Source: Macrosoma leucophasiata (lineage: Eukaryota > Arthropoda > Insecta > Lepidoptera > Hedylidae). Taken from it: 64,000 nt of DNA. A program made the translations under genes and the position numbers. The notes under the pieces are model-generated. The model was not told where the DNA came from and did not search any database. It was given only the letters and a program-made list of their open reading frames with translations. Positions 48,301-58,015 of the stretch are shown one piece after another. How positions within the stretch are numbered: the stretch's first letter is position 1; every line of letters starts with the position of its first letter. The stretch lies in contig JAWQUS010000017.1 in NCBI GenBank assembly GCA_036365455.1, positions 1,550,001 to 1,614,000 on the forward strand, given 5' to 3'.

Positions 48301-51300
48301 AACCGCCGCCAAAAAGTCAAAGGAAATCTGGCAGGTTAGTGGCATGAATTTGTATAATACTTTTTCCCATCTTTGATCATTTGACCCGGTAGTAGTCCAG
48401 CGGTGTGAGATGACCGTTTGATTCGAAGAATAGAATAGAATAGAAAATGTTTTTATTTCGAATAGATCTTTACAGATACTTTCAAAACGTCAATAAATCA
48501 TAAACTACCTAGAGCGAATAACCATTACATATAGTAAAAGCAAAATCATATATTAAAAGTAAATTAAAAATTAAAATTTAAACTATTTGGTTAAAACATA
48601 ATAATCATAAATTTTTTCAATTCCTTCAATGATAATAGACCGGGATCCCTCGCCCTTTTTCGTAAGTGATTACTAACAAGCTAATTTTTCGTCAGTAGCT
48701 TCATTTTGACGAGACGCCCAACATTAGCTAGTACAAAAATTTCGTAAGTGGTAGCTAACAGGGGTAATGAGGACATAATTTGTTGATTTAGTGGTTATCA
48801 AAAATTCATTACTAACTGGTTTTTTTATTTATAATTCTTATAATAATAATCTAAATTAGCTGAAAAAATATTTGTCCTACAAAATGCTAGGTTTGATCAA
48901 CGAGGTCCCATTTTTGCAACATGTACTATTTACGAGGTCATGAAAAATTATTACTAACCAGCTGATTTTTTTTTTGTTGGTTAGTTAATAATTATATAAT
49001 TTAACGCCCACATTGTCCTACACATTACGTGGAACGTTTTTCTAGTCCGACACTCTTAGGTTGTAGTACAAATACTAGATGTAAAAATAATTAGTATCAA
49101 GTTGAAACTTCGTGAGTAGCTTCTTTTCAATGAGACGCCCAAGAATTTCTTTTACGAAAAGGCTCGATTGTGGTAGCTAACAGGGGTAATGAGGACATAA
49201 CTTGTTGATTTAGTGGTTATCAAAAATTCATTACTAACTGGTTTTTTTATTTATAATTCTTATAATAATAATCTAAATTACCCGAAAAAATATTTGTCCT
49301 ACAAAATGCTAGGTTTGATCAACGAGGTCCCACCTTTGTAACATGTACTATTAACGAGGTCAGGCTAATTTCAAGTATTTAAAAGATAAAATACAAGTAA
49401 TAATTAATTTAAGCACAAATAAAAAAAAAATGTACCTGAACATAAATGAAATTTATGCCAAGCTTGGAGATCAATTATCGTGTTCATTTGCTATATGCCA
49501 TATTTTTACAGGAAATGATTACAATCCCGCTTTTTTCCGTAAAGGAAAAAAAAGACCTTTCAGTATTTTTAAGAAAAATAAAAAATTTCAAGAGGCTTTT
49601 ATTCAACTCCTACGAAGTGATCATACAGTATTAACAACGTCAAATGAAATAGTTCGAATTATTGAAGAGTATGTATGTAGAGTGTACTCATTAAAAACCA
49701 AAAATGATATCAACAGAGGACGGTATGAACTATTTGAAAAAGGCTATAGATCAAAAAGTGGAAGTGAAAAAGTATTAAAAAAATATATTATAGGATATGA
49801 TCCTTCCAGTTTGCCACCAACAAAACAAGAATTGTTGCAACAAATTAAAAGAACGGTATTCATCAGCAATGTATGGTGTAATGCACACATGCGGTGCCCC
49901 ACAGATAAAGTACCTGAAAATTATGGATGGACAATAATTGATGGTAAATACGAGTATTATTGGTTTGATGGTCCTCAAAGCCCATCCTTTGAAGAATTAT
50001 CTTCTCAATTGCAAGGTACCCTATTAATATTATTGAAATTTGGTTTTTAATTTTTCGGCGACATTAATTAATTTTTTCATATTATTACAGATTTAGATAC
50101 CACGGAAGATCAGAATGAAGAAGATACTGATGAAGATGAGGAGAGTGATGCCAGTAGTGGGGATAAATGTTTTTCTGATGAGTCAGATGAAAATTAATTT
50201 CTTTTTTGTATAAAAGTATCTACTTTTTCATGTATGTTACATAATAAAGTTGATTTATTTCAATAAATATATTTTCACTTTACCTCATGTTGCACATAGG
50301 AAAAACGAAAATTACGATTATTGTAGGACTACGGATGCATACCAGTTTTTTTGTAGGACATTGTTTTATTCGGATAAAAAACACACTAATGTATCACGTG
50401 ATACTTTTGTCCTACAGTTACTAATAAAAAAAATGGTCCTGTGGTATGGACAACTTAGGAGTCTAGGACTAGAAAAACGTTCCACGTAATGTGTAGGACA
50501 ATGTGGGCGTTAAATTATATAATTATTAACTAACCAACAAAAAAAAATCAGCTGGTTAGTAATAATTTTTCATGACCTCGTAAATAGTACATGTTGCAAA
50601 AATGGGACCTCGTTGATCAAACCTAGCATTTTGTAGGACAAATATTTTTTCAGCTAATTTAGATTATTATTATAAGAATTATAAATAAAAAAACCAGTTA
50701 GTAATGAATTTTTGATAACCACTAAATCAACAAATTATGTCCTCATTACCCCTGTTAGCTACCACTTACGAAATTTTTGTACTAGCTAATGTTGGGCGTC
50801 TCGTCAAAATGAAGCTACTGACGAAAAATTAGCTTGTTAGTAATCACTTACGAAAAAGGGCGAGGGATCCCGGTCTATAATAAATGAAGAAAAAGAAAAA
50901 CTTATTCGTCAAGATCAATGTTATTCACTTAGCAGAGTTCCAAGTGCAGTCACTACTGAGAAGAACTCCGCTACCCAACAAACTCAGTAAGAGCTCTTTT
51001 AAATGAGAGCTTAAATCTATTACAGATTATCGTGAAAAATCAAATAATGTCAACGTCCATAGCATAGATGCAAATAAACTGCTATCTACTAAATGTGATG
51101 TAGCCCCTGCAAACCAGAACAGACCAGTCCCCACCAACAGCACCCGTTCACGAGTATGACGCATGTGACAGCCATTGCCCTCCTCGACCATTTTAGAGGG
51201 AAGTGAGCAACCCGCCACACGACGCCGCCAAAGGCAAAGACATTTAAGGGTCGCGGGATCGATCCCTGCACCGGATCAAATATTTTTATGGCCTACAGAT

Positions 51301-54300
51301 ATTTCTTCCGGGTCTGAGTGTTTATGTATGTGTTGTATGTGTACAGTGGCACCCACGACACAGATTTCACAGATCGGGCAGGGCTTCAGTAGCTCAATTG
51401 GAAGAGCGGCTGGACTAGATTCCCAGTAGGTCGCGAGTTCGAGTCTCGCCTGAAGTCAAATTTTTCTTTAAAAATAAAATAGATTAATTAGGTACCTAAT
51501 GCGGTGATGCCTATGTCCTCGACTCCCTACCCTGGAACTCTACCAGCATGTAAATAGCGTGTTTGTTACCATGATTGTTGGTGTGGGATGAAATTTGATG
51601 ATTGATTATACGCAGTAAAAAGAAATTGTGAGTGTGAGCTCCGACGCACGACGGGAGTTTTATTTATTTGTTTTTCAAATAAAAGTACAATACGGGCTTA
51701 ATTAAATAGTACTAATAGTAGTTTACTCGGTGTGCGTAAGGAGATCGTTAGCGGACGGTATTTTACTAAGCCGCGCCCGTTCGGTCGTTCTTCAATAAAA
51801 TTTTCTCTCGGTACGAAAATTTTACGACTAAAATCAAGTGAACTCTTATCACTCAAGTCGTGAGTGAACTCCAAACATCCAAAAAGTCCTTTATCTCTGG
51901 TTCTATTGATATTTTTCCATTTTCTGGAAATTTGCCAGTACCTCGAGGTTTGATAATGTGCCCGGAGATGTCAACAGGCTTGCCACCTGTTACATGAGCC
52001 AAAACGTAAGCGGCGAATCGTGGGTGTTTGCATGTATGCTTGAATGCGTGCATTTACCTCTGCCTACCCCTTCGGGGATTACGGGCGTGAAGTTACGTAA
52101 ACTAAAAAAAATGATGATCATTATTAGACGTGAGTATTATTGTGTGTGTACAGAGGACGTCGCTCGGCCCGCGGGGCGGCCGGCGCCTCTCGCGTCAGTC
52201 GCGTCAGTCGCGAGCCGCGCACGCTGGTGGAGACGGTTGCGCCGGTAATGTCCGTTTTTGCCTATTCCATCCAAATAGGGATGTTTCCTAGGTACAAAAT
52301 CGCCTTATGTAAAATCAAAGTAACTTACAAATGAGATATAATATTTTAAAAATAACTATGAGCCATATTGTTTTATTGAAATAAAACTAGTTTTCGGATT
52401 TATCTCGTGTATATTAAACTAAAATGGTTATTTAAAATCGAAGCCGACGTTTCGGTCGCTTTTCAGCTTCCGTGGTCTCGGGCAGACCGCGGAAGCTGAA
52501 ACACGCCGACGGCAGGTTAGTTTAATATACGCGAGATAAATCCGAAAACTAGTTTTATTTCAATGAGTGTAGCTCGCGAAACCTAAGAACATATTTTGTT
52601 AGGCATCCTAATGGAAATAATATATTTTCTAAATACATAAAAATTAGTTATACGGCATATCTCGATGAACGAAATAATTCTGTAGCGGGATCCGCATTTA
52701 TAAACTTACAAAACTTATGAAATTCGAGTCGAAAGAAAAATGACAAAGGAGATGTTGCAAAAATGTATGGACCTCCGGCCATGTATTGTACACAATATCA
52801 TTAAACAGGCAAAATCAATATAAAAACGTTTTTTATTGCATATTTTCACTTATTTAGCTTTCTTTGCAGTTACAAAATATTATTTGCAGTTAGAATTGCA
52901 ACTCAAAACCAACATGGCGAATATGGCGGGCGATGTCATTTTGACATTTTCATTTTTTAAATTGTATTTTGATTATATAGTACTTGGAGAAAAAAGTAAT
53001 ATTTTTTAAATACTATCGAAATCGATTGATCCCAAGTGTCGGCTGTATCGCCGCCATGTTGAACATAGTTGAAAATGACAAAATCATTTGAATTAAATGT
53101 GGTTGTAACTCTAAAATATATTCTTGAATAAATTAATTGTATTTTTTTCGGATTCTTCTTTAATTTACCCAATTTTGAGGACGTGTACAAACCAGAGCCG
53201 AGCTCGCAACATCTCCTTTGTGTAACAATAATATTTTAACATTTTGCAACAATTTTAAGTAGTATAATATTACAAAAACCCAATACTGAAGAAGATATTT
53301 TAAAATGTTTTGATTTCACCATACAATTCACAGGTTTATCCTTGACGGTGACGTCATAGTATCCAGTCATTTTATATGAGCCATTTATGGTAAGATTCAC
53401 AGACCGCACTACGACTTTACTTTGAGCAAAGTATCCTTAGAACTGTCAGAAATGTATGGGTTTTGACAGTTCGAAGCGTACTTTGCTCGAAAGTAAAGTC
53501 GTAGTGCGGTCTGTGAATCTCACAATTAGAGTCGTGTCGCGATGTTTTGAATCGTTATATGACTTTATCTAAGTAATTATTGTGTCGCAGACTCTCACGA
53601 CTGGACCAATAAAGTCTTTCTTTCCTTCTCTTTCTTTCTTATCCCTACTAATATTATAAATGCAAAAGTAACTCTGTCTGTCTGTTTCCTTTACACGCCC
53701 AAACGACTGAACCGATTTGAATGAAATTTGGTACAGTGAAAGAGTTGACTTTGAGAAAGAACATAGGCTACTTTTTAAACAATATCCACGCGGGCGAATC
53801 CGCGGGTAACAGCTAGTTGTTAATAATGATTAGCTATTGATTAGACATTTCGAAGGCGATTATTATTTATTTTCGTTTTCTTTAATGAAATCACTATAAA
53901 AGAAGTAGTCAACATTCCTATTCTGCTATAATATATGTTGCATTAACCCACATTAACACCACATATTCCCCCAACAGTGCACCTCGAGTCCCGCGAGCCG
54001 TGACGCCAGCCCCCCCCGCGCCGCCCGCCGCCCGCCCCCCCGCCCGACCCCCCGCCAGCCCCCCCCGACCACTACCCCGCGCTCGACCAAACTCTCTCCC
54101 ACAACTAAACAGGAGTGTGAGAGCTTCACAGAATGCAATCAAAATAAGCCCAGCCCTAAGAAAATTGATGATGAGCCAATTAAGCGAAACGACAATACCG
54201 AAGGCTGGAGTAGTGACAGAGACAGAAATATGGTAAGTTTTTTTACTGTCATAGAATTATAATTTACTTTTTTCAAAAAAGTGTTCTTAATGATACGGAG

Positions 54301-57300
54301 TCTAGAAGTGTCTGGTCCAAATTGTCTAAAAAAACGTCGCGTTATATTTTTTTTACTGTAGGTAATATGAGTAAAAACACCACCATATGTAACTGATGTA
54401 CAAAAATTTCAATTTATGACTTTTACACATTTACATTTCTCACTGAATCTATCTATATATATAAAACAAAGTCGAGTTTGTTACAACACTTATAACTCGA
54501 GATCTGCTGGACCAATTTTCATGGTTTTTGATTTGTTGGATTTGTCTCTGCCCCGAATAGCAGAATACATCTTAAAAATAAAAAAAATTGACGAATACTT
54601 AAAAACTGCGTTATTTTCCCAAAAGTTCTTTAGTTTCGGAGCTGTCGTTTTTTTTGTCAAAATCTGTAAGTAATGATTGACATTTATGCATGCGTTCATA
54701 AACTATTTAAAATGTATGAATAAACTATTATGTGTATTGTTTTTTTTTTAAGATTGAAAAGTATTACGCGTGCGTTCAGAAATGTGTAATGAATACATAA
54801 TTATTTCAATAAATGCTCATTTGAAACTATCCTCTATCTTCCATCTTTTTTAGGCTTCCGTAACTAAAAGTTAAAAATGGACCCTATTACTAATCATCCG
54901 CTGTCTGTCTGTCTGTCACCAGGCTGTATCTCATATACAGTGATAGGTAGCTAGAAAGCTACAGTTTTCGCAAATTATGTATTTCTGCTACCGCTATAAC
55001 GACAAAATTAAGTACAAAAAATAAGAAAATGAAAATTTTTAAGGGGTTCAAGGGGGCATACAATTATTCATTGTATGCCCCCTTGAACCCCTTTAAAATT
55101 TCTTCATATATTTTTTTGCTCGATAATAATAATGGTAGCAAGAAGACGCCTCAAATTTTCACAGAGTTTTTAGGTATTTGGTGGAGTTAGTGGGTGTTGG
55201 TGGCATTTAGGGTGTTGGTGGCATTGGTGGTGTTAGTGGCATTGGTGGTGTTGGTAGTGGTGGTGGTGGTGGCGCTGGTGGCGTTAGTTGCGTTAGTGGC
55301 GTTAGTGGCTTTGGTGTCATTGGTGTCGTTGGTGGCGTAGGCATTGTTGGTGACTCTGGTGGCGGTGTTAATGGCGTTGGTGGTGGTGTTGTGACAGTGG
55401 TTGATAGTTTTGGAGGAATTGGTTGTGGTGGTTTTGGTGGCATTGGTGGCATAGGTGTTTGGTGATGTTGGTGCTGGTGGTGGCGTTGACGGCGTTGGTG
55501 ACGTTTGTGGTGGTGGCGGTGGTGGAGGTGGTAGCGGTGACAGTGGTGGTGGTGATCGTGGTGGTGGTGATGATGGTGGTGATGGTGGTGGTAGTGTTGA
55601 TGACATTAGTGGTAAAAAAATCACAATGTTAATATTCAATTTTATATTATATTTATATTATATTTTTAAAAATAACTTAATTACTTCATTTCAATCAGGC
55701 TTTCGAACCGGGCATAGTACTTCGACGGCTTTGCTTAATGTCCTTGAGGACACTAGAGTAGCTATGGAATCTTCCAAGCTAACTGTACTTGTTCTCATAG
55801 ATTTCACCAATGCGTTTAACACTGTGGATCACGACCTCCTTCTCGTCGGGCTTAGAAACATTGGTGCCTCATCGTTGGTGCTGGATTGGCTCTCGTCTTA
55901 TCTTCGCGGTCGACAGCAGGCCGTTCGCGTTGATCGTGAGTTATCCGATTGGTGTGAGCTGTCTGCTGGTGTACCGCAAGGCGGCATCCTCTCTCCTTTG
56001 TTATTTTCTATATATATTAATTTACTCACTTCCCACTTCACTTGTTCTTATCATTTGTATGCGGACGATCTTCAACTTTATGTTCATGCAGATCCTAATA
56101 ATATCAGTGACGCTATTGTAACTTTAAACAAAAATCTCGAGACTCTTACTAATCTGTCGCGTAATATTGGTATCCTTGTCAACCCTCTTAAGTGTCAAGC
56201 TATTATTATAGGGAGTACGTTTAATAATAAAAATTTGAATTTGTGTGAGCTGTCACCTATTTTGTTGAATAATATGACCATTCCAATCTCACAAAATGTT
56301 AAGGATCTTGGTCTATATATTGATTCTTCACTAACCTGGAACACGCATATTACAAACATTAGTAGAAGTTCATCAGCCACGTTGCGATCTCTATATAGAC
56401 TCAGGAACTTTCTGCCATCTCGAACAAAGACCGTACTTGTCCAATCACTTATCTTTCCTCTCATTGATTATGCTGATGTTTGCTTCACTGATATCTCCCA
56501 AGATCAGTTAAACAGACTGGATCGAATTCTCAACAACTGCATTCGCTTTATATTTGGTCTTCGTAAGTTTGACCATATTTCTCATTTTCGTTCTAAGCTG
56601 AAATGGCTTCCCATTCGTCAGAGGCGATCTGCACGAATCCTCTGCCAACTTTTCAATATCATTAACGATCCTTGTTCTCCCGTTTATCTTAAGCGTAAAT
56701 TCAAGTTTCTGGGTGATTCTCATAATCTTAACCTTCGCTCTTTTGCAAACCTTACTCTTGATATTCCTCTTCACCGTACTAGTATTATGTCCAACTCCTT
56801 CGCTGTTACAGCCATAAAGCTCTGGAATATGCTGCCCGTTGACATAAGAAAAGCTCGGAGCAAAGTTGCATTTAAGTCCAAAATTCGTTGTCATTTCCTT
56901 AAATCTGCTCTATAAATCATGGCCAACTTTCTATTCAACACTCAATGGCATCATTATTTATGTATATATTTATAATACTGTATTTTATGTAGGTATAAGT
57001 ATTGTTTATTCTATATATATATATGTGTACGTATATTTTACCATATTCATAAATAATTACTTTAGTATGTTTAGTTTTTTTTTTTTCTTTTCTTTTATGT
57101 CTTATGATTCAATTGAATCATTCCTGCACCTCTTCGACGTTTTTCTGTACTACCCAATGGTTGACTGGGAGATAATGCCTAGTGGCATTAAGTCCGCCCT
57201 ATGTACTGTTCTTGTGCATTAAAGTATAAATAAATAAATATTCAATTTTTAACATCCGCCATTATGAACCTGAGCACAGACATTACATGTCATTTTTTCT

Positions 57301-57951
57301 GCCACAGCTCTACGGTAGACTCGATCGAAACCTATTTACAATTAAAGATCGTAAAAAAAAATATTATTCTGAGTCGAGAACATGTATCCGCAAAATTCGT
57401 ATCTTTTGATAATTCGTGAAATAAAATCAATAATTTTTTAAATTCAAATGTCAATTGCCCGCCATTATGAGGTACACTTTTTATTTTGATGTATTACCGA
57501 AACTGGACAGGCCATGCAATTTTCAAAAATCAATTGCTGTTTGTTACTTTCGCTAAATCTGTAGTGTATTTTTTAATCTTTACTTTAAAGCGATACAAAG
57601 TTCGCCGGGCCAGCTAGTAATAAATATAAATAGCCTTAGTATGATATGTTCTTAGGTTTTCGCGAGCTACACTCATTGAAATAAAACTATTATTAAATAT
57701 TAAAAGCGACCGAAACGTCGGGTTGATTTTAAAAATCATTTTAGTTTAATATACGCGAGGTAAATCCGTAAAAAAAGTTTTAGCCTTAGTATGTTCTTAG
57801 GTTTTCGCGAGCTGCACTCATTGAAATAAAACTAGTTTTCGGATTTATCTCGCGTACAAAAGCGGTTTGAATAGCGACCGAAACGTCGGGTTCGATTTTA
57901 AATTATCATTTTAGTTTAATATACGATAAATAGCCTTGTTATATATATATA

Positions 57952-58015
<64 letters not shown>

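Larger units (their letters stand above)
48637..50876 (+). mobile_element. 2.24-kb element with 0.41-kb TIRs, 5-bp TSD and a cargo gene
   Basis: Ends begin AGACCGGGATCCCTCGCCC on each strand. The inverted repeats run 48637-49048 and 50466-50876, nearly identical. ATAAT flanks both sides (48632-48636, 50877-50881). A diverged direct copy of part of the left TIR lies inside (about 49100-49370). The only coding content is a two-exon, 230-aa gene (49430-50197). I cannot assign a known superfamily. Confidence 0.85.
54446..57612 (+). repeat. Helitron-like repeat interrupted by a GGT-rich array and a LINE
   Basis: Starts TCTATCTATATATATAAAAC and the ending AAGTTCGCCGGGCCAGCTAGT lies at 57593-57613. 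The material between includes the microsatellite at 55180-55612 and the LINE at 55645-57235. The join is inferred. Confidence 0.4.

Noticed and set aside
55187..55639. Pro/Thr-rich 150-aa frame on the minus strand
   Set aside because: Pure low-complexity trinucleotide repeat with no flanking gene signals.
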